Positions 35,153-44,605 of a stretch of 64,000 bases of DNA are shown one piece after another. The translations under genes were made by a program, and so were the position numbers. The DNA lies in the NCBI GenBank assembly GCA_045648605.1, contig JAZROG010000056.1, forward strand, positions 1 to 64,000, read 5' to 3'. Source of the stretch: SIG710 sp045648605. Lineage in GTDB: Bacteria > Bacillota > Clostridia > Oscillospirales > CAG-272. Each line of letters starts with the position of its first letter. Position 1 is the stretch's first letter. The notes beneath the pieces are model-generated. The model saw only the letters and a program-made list of their open reading frames with translations, did no database searches and was not told where the DNA came from.

Positions 35153-37852
35153 TTATATGTACCTATCGGTAACAAGTAAAATTACATAACCGATAACCGA
35201 AATGAGCACCGAAGCCGAGCATATCTGCCAACCGGGATAGCTTACACCAAGGCATGTACCAATGGCGGGGAATAAAATTGCAAGAGCGATAAGCGAAGCC
35301 ACCAGAAGGAACATCACTGAAATAAAGATCTTTTTGAAGCGCCCCTCCTCTTGTCTTGCGATTATGAAAAGCGCAAATATCTGTGAAAGAGCCGCAGAAG
35401 CGAAGGCAAATGTTGAAAGATGCTCGCCCAAAACAGTTCCCGTTGAGCCGAAAACCGCCGCAAGCATAAGCATAACAGCGCCGAGCGCGGCACCGGATAT
35501 AAGATATTTAATCAGTTTTTTGAAGGGAGAGGAAACAATGGTCTCAACATCCTCTATCCTGTCTCCAAGATGTCCCGTATGAGCCCCAAGCGCAAGGCAT
35601 ATCATTGCAGGAATATCAACAAGCGCAAAAAGGAACATTATCTGCACGGCACTTAAGATGATCTTACCCGCAAAGATAGGAAGAAGAGTCAATGCAAGCC
35701 TCATGGAAGCCGAAAAGGCAAGATATCTTAAAAATCTGCCAAGTCCGACGCAGGCACTCTTCGACTGAATGATCGCCATGCAAAATGCTTCAAATCCACC
35801 GCTCACCTTTCTTGCAAACGGAACAAGAATATCCGCATTTTTTCGCATTATCTCCGAGCTTTCCCTTATGGTGTCGAGAGCCGTTCGTTTTTCATATGTA
35901 TCCGAGGTGGCAACCGCAATATTTGCACGGTTAAGAAGAGAGAGATGATCTGTTTCGGATGCAATTACGGCAAGTGTTCCGTCCTCGCCTCTGATAAGCT
36001 TTACAAGCTCCTCAAGCTCTCGCTCGCCAAAGCCAAGATATGCCCTATACTGTCCGAAATCCGCAGATATCTTCTTGCCGCTTCTTCTGAATGCGGAGGC
36101 ATAAGCAATCTCACGCTTACTCTTGACAGCGCCGATATTAAAGGCATTAATGACCGACTCTGCACACTCCTCGGAAGCATAATAAAGGGTAATATCAGAC
36201 TCGCGCATCTCTTCTATTCTTTCTGCAACAGTTTCACCGTATGGGTCCGAATACACAACATATCCCTCGAGAATAAGCTGATTCTGGACAAGTCCCAGCC
36301 TTTCGAGCCTTGCAATGGGACTTATTCTTGAAGCCACAAGAGTGACGCTCTTTGATTTTTTTGAAAGCTGTGTACAAGCTCTGATAATATCTGATTTTTT
36401 ATCCTCATCAAGCGCAATAGCGCCATCGGGAGTTCTTATATAATCGCAAAGCGCAAGCAGAGACGCATTATCCGAGGTACAGATAACTCTGTATTCCTCG
36501 CCGTCGCTTATAAGGGTGGTATCATATCCCGAAACGCCTGCGGGAGAAAACTCAACTCTCCTGTATCTTTCCTCCAGCACGCTTCTGCTGATACCGCAAC
36601 CTTCGGCAAATCTTGCAATGGCTGCGGCGCAAAGTATCTCATTATCCGATCCTGCAAAAATGCTTCCAAGACCGGAATCAAGATAATGGGATGTTCCGAG
36701 AACTGCAAGATCCATAAAGCAATTCAGAACCTGATTTCCTTCGCCCGATAAGCTCTTTCCGTCATAAAAATTATTGGATGCAAAAATGCTTTCAACGCTT
36801 TTATTGCTGTCACAAAGAGCATCATTGCCCACTACAAGCACGGAATCAATATAATTAAGCTCCTGAACCGCAGATGGAAATTTTATCTGCGTGCCTCTTT
36901 CCCTCATCTCGCTTTTTTTCATTGCCGCGGCGGGGAAAATATATGTAAGAGCGCCGATGAGCTCGCTTCCGAGGCTCACGGTGAGTGCAAGCATCGTAAG
37001 TATAACATCAAAAAGTCCAAGCTCGCTTTTACCTGTCAACATCGCAATTATAACAAAAGGAACAGCAGCGATAAGAAGAGCGAGATTTACCCTGCCAAGC
37101 ACCTTTGAAAGCGAATGAAGAAGCTTTATCTCTTTTTTTCTTTCGGGAACTATATCAAGCTCGCCCGCAAGAAGAGAAAGGAATGTTTTTCTTCCCGTTC
37201 TTACGGCAATCGCCCTGCCGCTTCCAGAAACGATAACAGCCGATGCCACAAGCATATTTTTCTGCTCCGAAACATTGGGCTTGTTTTCGGGACGGCAAAT
37301 AAACTCCGCATACTTTTCATTAAGTCCTCTTTTTTCTTTACCTGCTATCTTGCCGAGAAATTCCACGGCACGCATTTCAGAGGAGCTGACAAGTCTGCAA
37401 TCACACGGAACGATATCTCCCTTACCGAGAAGAATAATATCCCCGCTTACAACGAGGTCATGGTCGATGACATATACTCTTCCGCCTCTTATTACCTTTG
37501 TTCTTGGGTATGAAAGCTCCGCTCCCGATTCAAAATGTCTTTTTGAGAGAATGTAACCAACAGATGAAGCGGCAAAAGCCACAAGCGAAAGCACAAGTGC
37601 AACGCCTGCGCGCTTGCCATCGTCAAGAAAAGCACTGATAAGCGCGGCAACAACAAAGAGTATCACCGTTATATCCGTAGCTATCCTTGTTATATGCTGA
37701 AGGAGAGAATCGCGTGCACTGCTATATACCGAGCCGCCCTCGCCCCTTCTTCTTCTCCGCTCTGCTTCCTTAAGGTCAAGACCCGAAGAAGCATTGGTCT
37801 TCAGAATTTTTTCTATTTCGGAAATTGATAATGAATACCATCTCTCATTCAT
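35153..37852 (-). CDS. P-type ATPase homologue lacking all catalytic motifs (pseudo-ATPase)
   Basis: An intact 899-residue frame with full P2-type cation ATPase architecture. There is an N-terminal cytoplasmic stretch (WYSLSISEIEKIL, GLDLKEAERR), membrane pairs at about 60-103 and 256-305, an actuator domain, a large cytoplasmic N/P region (about 335-650), and six C-terminal helices (about 690-895). The catalytic signatures are gone. Where families have DKTGT, gap-free alignment gives GNDAL (342-346), so the phospho-Asp is Gly. The TGES position reads AGKE, the TM4 PEGL region GSELIGAL, the KGA nucleotide site SDNAS, DPPR is DPYG, TGD is YAS and the TGDGxND hinge ASETDH. The frame has no stops or repeats of decay, so it looks selected as a non-ATPase. 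It follows the ClpE-like gene by 23 nt. Function unknown. Confidence 0.85.
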   Translation of the reverse strand: MNERWYSLSISEIEKILKTNASSGLDLKEAERRRRRGEGGSVYSSARDSLLQHITRIATDITVILFVVAALISAFLDDGKRAGVALVLSLVAFAASSVGYILSKRHFESGAELSYPRTKVIRGGRVYVIDHDLVVSGDIILLGKGDIVPCDCRLVSSSEMRAVEFLGKIAGKEKRGLNEKYAEFICRPENKPNVSEQKNMLVASAVIVSGSGRAIAVRTGRKTFLSLLAGELDIVPERKKEIKLLHSLSKVLGRVNLALLIAAVPFVIIAMLTGKSELGLFDVILTMLALTVSLGSELIGALTYIFPAAAMKKSEMRERGTQIKFPSAVQELNYIDSVLVVGNDALCDSNKSVESIFASNNFYDGKSLSGEGNQVLNCFMDLAVLGTSHYLDSGLGSIFAGSDNEILCAAAIARFAEGCGISRSVLEERYRRVEFSPAGVSGYDTTLISDGEEYRVICTSDNASLLALCDYIRTPDGAIALDEDKKSDIIRACTQLSKKSKSVTLVASRISPIARLERLGLVQNQLILEGYVVYSDPYGETVAERIEEMRESDITLYYASEECAESVINAFNIGAVKSKREIAYASAFRRSGKKISADFGQYRAYLGFGERELEELVKLIRGEDGTLAVIASETDHLSLLNRANIAVATSDTYEKRTALDTIRESSEIMRKNADILVPFARKVSGGFEAFCMAIIQSKSACVGLGRFLRYLAFSASMRLALTLLPIFAGKIILSAVQIMFLFALVDIPAMICLALGAHTGHLGDRIEDVETIVSSPFKKLIKYLISGAALGAVMLMLAAVFGSTGTVLGEHLSTFAFASAALSQIFALFIIARQEEGRFKKIFISVMFLLVASLIALAILFPAIGTCLGVSYPGWQICSASVLISVIGYVILLVTDRYI

Positions 37853-37875
37853 GATCTCGACCTCCTTTCAAAAAG

Positions 37876-40161
37876 TCAGTTACCGCTTATTTTAAGCTCA
37901 CCGTTCTCGGCAGAGATAACGAATTCTGCAAAGCTTCTGTTATAATCCGAGATTATAAGCTCTGCAAGCTTGTCTTCTATCTCCGTCTGTATAAATCTTC
38001 TCATATTTCTCGCACCGAATTTTGCGGAATATGACTTCTCCGCAATAAGAGAAAGCGCAGCATCATCGCAAAGAAGCTTTATATCCTTTTCCGCAAGAAC
38101 GGCTGAAAGCTCGCCTATCATTATCCTTGCAATGCTTGCAAAATCCTTTTTATCAAGAGAGCGGAATGTAATGATTTCATCAACTCTGTTGATAAATTCG
38201 GGACGCAGGAAGCCCCCAAGCGCCTTTTCGGTCTTTGCCTCCGCAACCTCGGCGGAGCTTGCCGAAAATCCCGCTGATGAAGTGTTTCTGTCTGAGCCTG
38301 CATTGGTTGTCATAACTATGACAGTATTCTCAAAATTGACGGTCTTACCGTGTGCATCGGTAATTCTTCCGTCGTCAAGTATCTGAAGAAGAATATTCAG
38401 CACATCGGGATGAGCCTTTTCGAGTTCGTCAAAAAGGACAACGGAATAAGGCTTGCGCCTTATCTTTTCGGTAAGCTGTCCTGCCTCGTCATAGCCAACA
38501 TATCCGGGAGGCGCTCCGATTATTCTTGAAACGGAGTGCTTCTCCATAAATTCAGACATATCAAGCCTGATAAGAGTTTCGGGAGAATTGAAAAGATCGG
38601 AGGCAAGAGTTTTAACAAGTTCTGTCTTTCCAACACCCGTAGGCCCTGCAAAAATGAAGGACACAGGCTTCTTTTTATAGGAAATTCCCGCTCTTGAGCG
38701 CTTTATCGCCCTCGCAACGGCAGAAACCGCCTTATCCTGACCGATTATACGAGCCTTGAGGCGGTCTTCAAGCTTGTCTATCTTCTCAAATTCGTTCTCG
38801 GTGATATTGGTTGCGGGAATTCCCGTCCATATCTCGATCACCTCCGCAAGATCCTCTGCGGTAAGAGTGACAGCCTTGCATTTAGGCTCGATTTCGTGCA
38901 GTCTTTCGGAAAGTCGCATTTCCTCGGATTTATATTTTGCTATAAGCTCGTATTTCTTTGTTTCTGCCTCTGTGCCCTCGGCGTTTTCCGCCTCGCATTT
39001 TTCTCTTTGCTCCTTGACAGAAAGAAGCTTATCTCTTATCTCATAGCTTTCGTTTATCTCCGCAGTACCAAGGGAAAGATTTGCCGCCGCCTCATCAAGA
39101 AGGTCAATAGCTTTATCGGGAAGATATCTGTCGGTTATATATCTTTCGCTCATTCTAACAGCCTTATCAAGCACAGATGAGGGCACCTTTATCATATGAA
39201 AATCCTCATAATAGTGCTTTATTCCCTCGAGCATTTTAATGCTCTCATCTATTGAAGGCTCATTTACATTTACAGGCTGGAAGCGCCTTTCGAGAGCAGA
39301 ATCCTTTTCGATATATTTTCTGTATTCACGAAGGGTCGTTGCACCGATAACTCTGATCTCGCCTCTTGAAAGAGCAGGCTTCATAATATTGGCTGCATTC
39401 ATGCTTCCCTCCGCATCACCTGAGCCGACAATGTTATGGACCTCGTCGATAACGAGAATGATATTTCCGGCTTCTCTGACCTCATTTAAAAGTCCCTGCA
39501 TCCTCTGCTCAAACTGACCTCTGAACTGCGTTCCCGCAACAAGTGCTGTAAGGTCAACAAGATACACCTGATGATTTTTCAGCTTATAAGGAACGTCATT
39601 CGCGGCGATCTTCTGTGCAAGAGCCTCGGCGATTGCAGTTTTACCGACACCAGGCTCACCTATAAGACAGGGATTATTCTTCTGACGGCGGCAAAGGATC
39701 TGAATAACTCTGCTCAGCTCTCTTTCTCTGCCGATTATTCTGTCAAGCTCACCGCACTTTGCCTTTTCTGTTAGATTGCGGCAATAGGTATCAAGAAATT
39801 TTCTCTTCTTTTCGCCCTGATTTTTAGCATTTTGCTGTTTTTTGGGAGGAACCTGACCGCTGACATTGCCTTGATTTCCCATGAGCTTGTGAAAATCAAT
39901 GGCAGGTGCACCGCCATCGACATTTTCAAGGTCGAAATCCTCACTCTCCATGAGCTGAGTCATTCCCTCCTCCATCTCCTCAAGCTGCTCGGGGTCAAGT
40001 CCGAATTTACCAAGCACTCCGCCAAGCATATTGTCGATCGGAATACCGATCTCCTTGGCACATTTTATACAATATCCGCGGCTTTTGCTCTCACCGTTTT
40101 CATTCGTGGTGGCAAAAACCACAGCCATTCTCTTCTGACATCTGGAACAACGAGCTACCAT
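37876..40161 (-). CDS. ClpE-like AAA+ unfoldase with N-terminal zinc finger
   Basis: A 761-residue Hsp100 protein that would unfold substrates for ClpP. The N-terminus has a C4 zinc finger (Cys5, Cys8, Cys31, Cys34) instead of the ClpC double repeat, as in ClpE. The first AAA+ domain has GEPGVGKT and VIDEVHNIVG; a short coiled-coil middle domain (about 395-460) follows. The second AAA+ domain has GPTGVGKT, FDELEKAHPDV and the sensor region GARNMRRFI. No IGF/L ClpP loop was checked in detail. The ATG at 40161 has a GGAGG 14 nt upstream, a long spacing. It is upstream of the pseudo-ATPase and downstream of cvpA. Confidence 0.88.
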   Translation of the reverse strand: MVARCSRCQKRMAVVFATTNENGESKSRGYCIKCAKEIGIPIDNMLGGVLGKFGLDPEQLEEMEEGMTQLMESEDFDLENVDGGAPAIDFHKLMGNQGNVSGQVPPKKQQNAKNQGEKKRKFLDTYCRNLTEKAKCGELDRIIGRERELSRVIQILCRRQKNNPCLIGEPGVGKTAIAEALAQKIAANDVPYKLKNHQVYLVDLTALVAGTQFRGQFEQRMQGLLNEVREAGNIILVIDEVHNIVGSGDAEGSMNAANIMKPALSRGEIRVIGATTLREYRKYIEKDSALERRFQPVNVNEPSIDESIKMLEGIKHYYEDFHMIKVPSSVLDKAVRMSERYITDRYLPDKAIDLLDEAAANLSLGTAEINESYEIRDKLLSVKEQREKCEAENAEGTEAETKKYELIAKYKSEEMRLSERLHEIEPKCKAVTLTAEDLAEVIEIWTGIPATNITENEFEKIDKLEDRLKARIIGQDKAVSAVARAIKRSRAGISYKKKPVSFIFAGPTGVGKTELVKTLASDLFNSPETLIRLDMSEFMEKHSVSRIIGAPPGYVGYDEAGQLTEKIRRKPYSVVLFDELEKAHPDVLNILLQILDDGRITDAHGKTVNFENTVIVMTTNAGSDRNTSSAGFSASSAEVAEAKTEKALGGFLRPEFINRVDEIITFRSLDKKDFASIARIMIGELSAVLAEKDIKLLCDDAALSLIAEKSYSAKFGARNMRRFIQTEIEDKLAELIISDYNRSFAEFVISAENGELKISGN

Positions 40162-40165
40162 TTTT

Positions 40166-40891
40166 TTAAGAAATTCCTCCTTTGGCAAAACCAAACATAT
40201 AATTTTCGCTGATATATTTTACAATAAAGGTGTTGTCGATTACATTCTGACCGAGGATACCGGGCTTTACTATCTCGATTGCTTCAACGGCATAGGTCAT
40301 AAGATTCGAATATACCCACACAAGAAGCAGACCCGAAATGATACCGAACAGAAATCCCAAGCCCTTATCTATGCTTGAAAGCACGGGAAGCTTAAGGATA
40401 AGTCCCATTATCCAGATAACAAGAGTAAGGATGATAAGCGCGCTGATAAACAGGGTTGCAAAGGCGAGTGTATCGGAAATTCCGTGCACAACTCTTGATG
40501 TAATGCTGCTTGCAAGGTCATTTATGCTTTCCTGCGCCGCATCCTCGACAGCACCGAAACGCTCCGCAAGCTTTTCGCCATCAGCACCGTATCTGCCGAG
40601 AATTTCGGAAAATTCCGATGGCATATCGGCAAACAGCTTACTTAGATTAAATCCGTCTGTCGTTTTCTGAGAGAGTGCATTTATTCTCTCGGCAACATTT
40701 TTAGATATCATTTTTTCAACAAATCCGGTTCTGTAAAAATATGCAACCGTCGGCATAAAGATATATGCAACAACAAGTGCAAGAATAACCTTTATAAGTC
40801 CGAAAAATGATTTAAAAAATCCTTTTCTTCGGCATGAAATAACGGTTATCAAAAAAATTATCAAGGCGATAACGTCAAGTACGAAATACAT
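40166..40891 (-). CDS. CvpA-family membrane protein
   Basis: A 241-residue protein with four predicted membrane helices (about 1-20, 27-46, 125-150 and 165-195) and a cytoplasmic loop between the second and third. The N-terminal FVLDVIALIIFLITVISCRRKGFFKS matches CvpA proteins, named for colicin V export but widely involved in envelope integrity. The ATG at 40891 follows GGAGGAG. It is 7 nt after the DUF5711 gene. Confidence 0.85.
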   Translation of the reverse strand: MYFVLDVIALIIFLITVISCRRKGFFKSFFGLIKVILALVVAYIFMPTVAYFYRTGFVEKMISKNVAERINALSQKTTDGFNLSKLFADMPSEFSEILGRYGADGEKLAERFGAVEDAAQESINDLASSITSRVVHGISDTLAFATLFISALIILTLVIWIMGLILKLPVLSSIDKGLGFLFGIISGLLLVWVYSNLMTYAVEAIEIVKPGILGQNVIDNTFIVKYISENYMFGFAKGGIS

Positions 40892-40898
40892 ATCTATC

Positions 40899-42152
40899 TC
40901 ACTCCTCCGAGAAATCGAAATATTCGGCATATGAGCCTGAGCATATCATAACATCATTTTTTGAATAGACTATCATGCTCTTTCCGCCAGCAGAGGTCTT
41001 TTTACTTTTTTTCACGATACCTTCTCTGTCTGTGGCGGTAAGAATATTGCCTGCAAGGGTAAATATGGTTCCTTCCTTATAATCAAGAAGGGTAATTTTT
41101 CCTTCGAAATCATTTTCAAGGATCACATTTCCCTCTGTGTCAAGAAGAATAATTCTGCTTCCTGTAGTAACCGCATTCTTCGGTATAGCGATAAGTGCGC
41201 CCTCGTCCGTAAGCCTTGCCGCTTCAATATTTCCATTTGGCGCATAGCTGCCGAGAAGATTACCGTTTTCATCATAAAAATATAAAGCCTTATCGCAAAA
41301 CACCGTAAGATTTCCATCTGCTGTATATTCACAGGAAAGCGGAAAAACATCAACAAGAGACAATGTCGTTATTGGCTTATCCTCACCCGGCTTTGAAATC
41401 TTTATCTTTGTGACAAACGATGAATTCTCGGCATCAAATGACAAAATACAGATTCTGCTTCCATCATTGCTTATAGATACATCAATAACTCTGTCCTCGG
41501 AAAGATAACGATTCTTAAGCTTACAGTTTTTAGTATAGAGCATAACCGCAGAATTATATTCCTTGGTCTTTGTTACAAGGGCAAACATTCCCGAATCGGA
41601 AATATCCGCACCACTTATTCCATAATCGGTCTTTTCGGTATAAATTCTTGCAAAGGAATTATAAAGAGCAAAGGAATTTGCACCGAAATCATAGAGAAGC
41701 AGATATCTGCTTGAATTTTCTATGTGAGGATTCGAAAATTTATCCTTTCCCTCAAATATCAGCGAGCCATCTCCCTCATAAATACGCAGTCCACCCGATG
41801 TGGCAATGGCAAGATTTCGTCTGAATCCCGAAAATGACAGTGTTGTATCGGGATTATAGGTGATATTGGCAAAATCAACATTTGAAGCATCGTGGACGCT
41901 CCCAAGATCCTTCATAAGAAACATCAGATTGTCATATGAAATGCTCTCGGGATTTCTCAGCGCCGCAATGAGCATAAAAACAACAAGAAAAATAAGCAAA
42001 GCATAGCGAATGATGCTGTAAGTCCTTGCAACTCCGTCATAATAGGGATTTCCCGCATAGGATGCCTCCGACATTTCATCATCACTTATTCTTATCTCGT
42101 CTGCATCGGAATTCTGCTTCTTCATCTTTTCCCTATGATTTCTTTCTGCCAT
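40899..42152 (-). CDS. DUF5711-type membrane-anchored beta-propeller-like protein
   Basis: A 417-residue protein with a charged cytoplasmic N-terminus (about 1-45), one membrane helix (about 48-66) and a long extracellular region of repeated beta strands (FSGFRRNLAIATSGGLRIYEGDG, ADISDSGMFALVTKT, VSISNDGSRICILSF). The strand pattern looks like a propeller. This resembles DUF5711. Function unknown; position next to cvpA and clp suggests envelope monitoring. Confidence 0.75.
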   Translation of the reverse strand: MAERNHREKMKKQNSDADEIRISDDEMSEASYAGNPYYDGVARTYSIIRYALLIFLVVFMLIAALRNPESISYDNLMFLMKDLGSVHDASNVDFANITYNPDTTLSFSGFRRNLAIATSGGLRIYEGDGSLIFEGKDKFSNPHIENSSRYLLLYDFGANSFALYNSFARIYTEKTDYGISGADISDSGMFALVTKTKEYNSAVMLYTKNCKLKNRYLSEDRVIDVSISNDGSRICILSFDAENSSFVTKIKISKPGEDKPITTLSLVDVFPLSCEYTADGNLTVFCDKALYFYDENGNLLGSYAPNGNIEAARLTDEGALIAIPKNAVTTGSRIILLDTEGNVILENDFEGKITLLDYKEGTIFTLAGNILTATDREGIVKKSKKTSAGGKSMIVYSKNDVMICSGSYAEYFDFSEE

Positions 42153-42165
42153 GCCTATTCTCCTT

Positions 42166-42927
42166 TCATTTGTATTTTACAAAATTGAGGTACAAGCCCT
42201 CGGGCGGGGCTGTCATTCCCGCTCTCGTTCTGTCGCCGCTTTCGGTTATAGCGGGGATCTCATCGGGAGAAATCTTTCCTACAGCCACGGAAATGAGAGT
42301 TCCCGTCATTATCCTTACCATATTGTAGAGAAATCCGTCGCCTGCGACCTTGAAAATAATATTTTCTCCATCTCGGATCACATCTGTATAAAATACCGTC
42401 CTCACAGTGCTTTCCACAGGTGAGCCCTGCGCCATGTATGCTGAAAAATCGTGAGTGCCCTCAAAATGCTTTGCGGCTTTTTTCATTCCTTCAACGGCAG
42501 CATCGTCAATTTCTCTTGGGTAATGCCAGCATCTGTCGGAGAGAAAAGGATCTCTCTCGTGCGAGCATCTTATTTTGTAAATATATTCCTTATATTCAAC
42601 ATCGTGTCTTGCGTGAAAATCCTCGCTTACCCATTTTGCCTCATATACCGCAATATCGGGCGGCAAAAAAGAATTTATCGCTCTCGGAAGTCTTTCCATT
42701 GGCAAGGTTGTATCTATGCTTTTCTCTCCGCGCTTGACTATTGTAGCGCAAAACATATTTGCGTGAACTCCGCTGTCTGTGCGGCTGCAGCCTGTGATAT
42801 CACATTCAAATCCGAAGAGCTTTTCCGCAGCCTTTGTAAGCTCGCCCTGCACAGTTGGTGCATTTTTCTGCACCTGATATCCCGAATACGCGCTTCCGAG
42901 ATATTTTATTTTAACAAATATCTTCAT
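42166..42927 (-). CDS. truA: tRNA pseudouridine(38-40) synthase
   Basis: A 253-residue TruA with the catalytic Asp in GCSRTDSGVHA (about 51-61), the KYLGSAYSGYQ N-terminus and a C-terminal FLYNMVRIMTGTL segment. It modifies the anticodon stem-loop of many tRNAs. It lies one base after ecfT; the ecfA1A2T-truA cluster is typical of Firmicutes, where it usually follows ribosomal protein genes, but here ruvC precedes it. Confidence 0.96.
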   Translation of the reverse strand: MKIFVKIKYLGSAYSGYQVQKNAPTVQGELTKAAEKLFGFECDITGCSRTDSGVHANMFCATIVKRGEKSIDTTLPMERLPRAINSFLPPDIAVYEAKWVSEDFHARHDVEYKEYIYKIRCSHERDPFLSDRCWHYPREIDDAAVEGMKKAAKHFEGTHDFSAYMAQGSPVESTVRTVFYTDVIRDGENIIFKVAGDGFLYNMVRIMTGTLISVAVGKISPDEIPAITESGDRTRAGMTAPPEGLYLNFVKYK

Positions 42928-42928
42928 A

Positions 42929-43747
42929 TCACATCGAATATCCTATGCCCAAAATATTCAGCGCAACAAGAGAAGCACCAAACAAAGCCATAAGGAATAG
43001 CCAAACAAAATCAGAAAATCTAAAGCGAAGAATACTCATTCTCGTTCTTCCCTCTCCTCCGTGGTAGCAACGACATTCCATTGCGGTTGCAAGCTCGTCT
43101 GCACGTCTGAATGAGGAAACAAACAGAGGAATAAGGATCGGTATAAGTGCCTTTGCGCGCTTCATAAGGCTTCCGCTTGTAAAATCCGCTCCTCTTGCCT
43201 TCTGCGCCGACATGATTTTATCCGTTTCATCGATCAGTGTCGGAATAAAGCGGAGAGCTATGGTCATCATCATTGCAAATTCATGAACAGGGATCTTTAT
43301 CTTTTTGAGCGGTGCAAAAAGCTGCTCGATTGCATCGGTAAGCGCAATGGGGGTTGTTGTATAGGTGAGGAAAAGGCTTGCCCCAACTATCAGCACAAAA
43401 ATGCGAAGCACCATAAACACCGCATTCATCACACCCTCAAGATAAATATGGATAAAACGCCATTCAAAAAGAACCGTTTCACCGCTTGTCCAGAAAATAT
43501 TGATAACAACAGTAAAGGCAAGTATAAACAGTATCGGTTTTATTGACTTCATTATAAGTCCCATGGGTATTCTGCTGATAAGTATCAGCACGATTGCCGA
43601 TAGGAATAGCAATACAAAGCTTAAAATATTACTGCAAAGGAACGAGCAGATTATATAGAGAAACGAGAGAATGAGCTTCATTCTCGGGTCTGCTCTGTGA
43701 ACTGCCGAATTCCCGGGGTAATACTGTCCAAGTGAAATGTTTTTCAT
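42929..43747 (-). CDS. ecfT: Energy-coupling factor transporter transmembrane protein
   Basis: A 272-residue EcfT with five to six membrane helices (about 28-62, 73-95, 105-130, 245-268). The two ATPase-coupling motifs are SAQKARGADFTSG and AMECRCYHGGEGRTR; the second normally reads A-R at the Cys position before the Arg, so it is a variant. It is the shared membrane scaffold for vitamin or metal S components, none of which is encoded here. Confidence 0.94.
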   Translation of the reverse strand: MKNISLGQYYPGNSAVHRADPRMKLILSFLYIICSFLCSNILSFVLLFLSAIVLILISRIPMGLIMKSIKPILFILAFTVVINIFWTSGETVLFEWRFIHIYLEGVMNAVFMVLRIFVLIVGASLFLTYTTTPIALTDAIEQLFAPLKKIKIPVHEFAMMMTIALRFIPTLIDETDKIMSAQKARGADFTSGSLMKRAKALIPILIPLFVSSFRRADELATAMECRCYHGGEGRTRMSILRFRFSDFVWLFLMALFGASLVALNILGIGYSM

Positions 43748-43759
43748 TTTTTTCCAATC

Positions 43760-44605
43760 TTAAAGAAGTTTATATATTTCATTCAGCGCATCGTCAACGG
43801 TATATACCGAATCGGATACGGAAATGCCCATTTTCGAAAGTAGATTCATCATCTTCGTTATCTGCGGAACATCAAGACCAACCGCCGTAAGCTCATCGCT
43901 TCTGCAAAAGACCTCTTCCTTTTTACCCGACATAAGAAGCCTTCCCGAGGATAGCACGATAAGCTCATCGCAGTATTTTGCCATGTCCTCCATGCTGTGG
44001 CTGACGATAACGATGGTAGCACCTGTTCTTTTTTTATAATTCATGATGCTTTTCATTATCATTTCCCTGCCCGCGGGGTCAAGTCCCGCCGCAGGCTCGT
44101 CAAGAACGAGTACCTCGGGGCGCATTGCGATGATGCCCGCAATGGCGGCTCTTCTTTTCTGACCGCCCGAAAGGTCAAATGGGGATTTTTCAAGAAGATC
44201 GTGAGGAAGTCCAACAAAATCAGCCGCCTCAATAACCCTTTCTTCTATCTCCCTTTCATCGATCCCCATATTTTTAGGGCCAAATGCTATATCCGCTCTT
44301 ATGGTTTCCTCAAAAAGCTGATATTCGGGATACTGCATAACAAGTCCGACTCTTGCTCTTATTTTTCCTATTTCCTTGGGCTTTTCCCAAATGTCCTCTC
44401 CATCGAGAAGCACCTTGCCAAAAGAGGGCTTCACAAGTCCGTTGAGCATCTGCACAAGGGTTGATTTTCCCGAGCCCGTGTGACCGATTATTCCCGTCAC
44501 AGAGCCGCTTTTGATGCAAAGGTTTATATCGTCAAGAGCGCTTATTTCATATGGTGTTCCCTCGCTGTAAACATAGGAAACATTTTCGAGTTTAATTTCA
44601 GCCAT
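43760..44605 (-). CDS. ecfA2: Energy-coupling factor ATP-binding protein EcfA2
   Basis: A 281-residue ATPase of the ECF module with Walker A GHTGSGKS, signature LSGGQKRRAAIAG and Walker B VLDEPAAGLDP. It pairs with EcfA1 to power EcfT. Its ATG overlaps the ecfA1 stop by 8 nt. The C-terminal extension (about 225-281) is the usual dimerisation part. Confidence 0.94.
   Translation of the reverse strand: MAEIKLENVSYVYSEGTPYEISALDDINLCIKSGSVTGIIGHTGSGKSTLVQMLNGLVKPSFGKVLLDGEDIWEKPKEIGKIRARVGLVMQYPEYQLFEETIRADIAFGPKNMGIDEREIEERVIEAADFVGLPHDLLEKSPFDLSGGQKRRAAIAGIIAMRPEVLVLDEPAAGLDPAGREMIMKSIMNYKKRTGATIVIVSHSMEDMAKYCDELIVLSSGRLLMSGKKEEVFCRSDELTAVGLDVPQITKMMNLLSKMGISVSDSVYTVDDALNEIYKLL

Noticed and set aside
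41000..42152. PQQ-dependent dehydrogenase for the DUF5711 gene
   Set aside because: Beta-strand repeats are present, but no PQQ or metal-binding signature is visible, and a single anchor plus the family pattern fits DUF5711 better.
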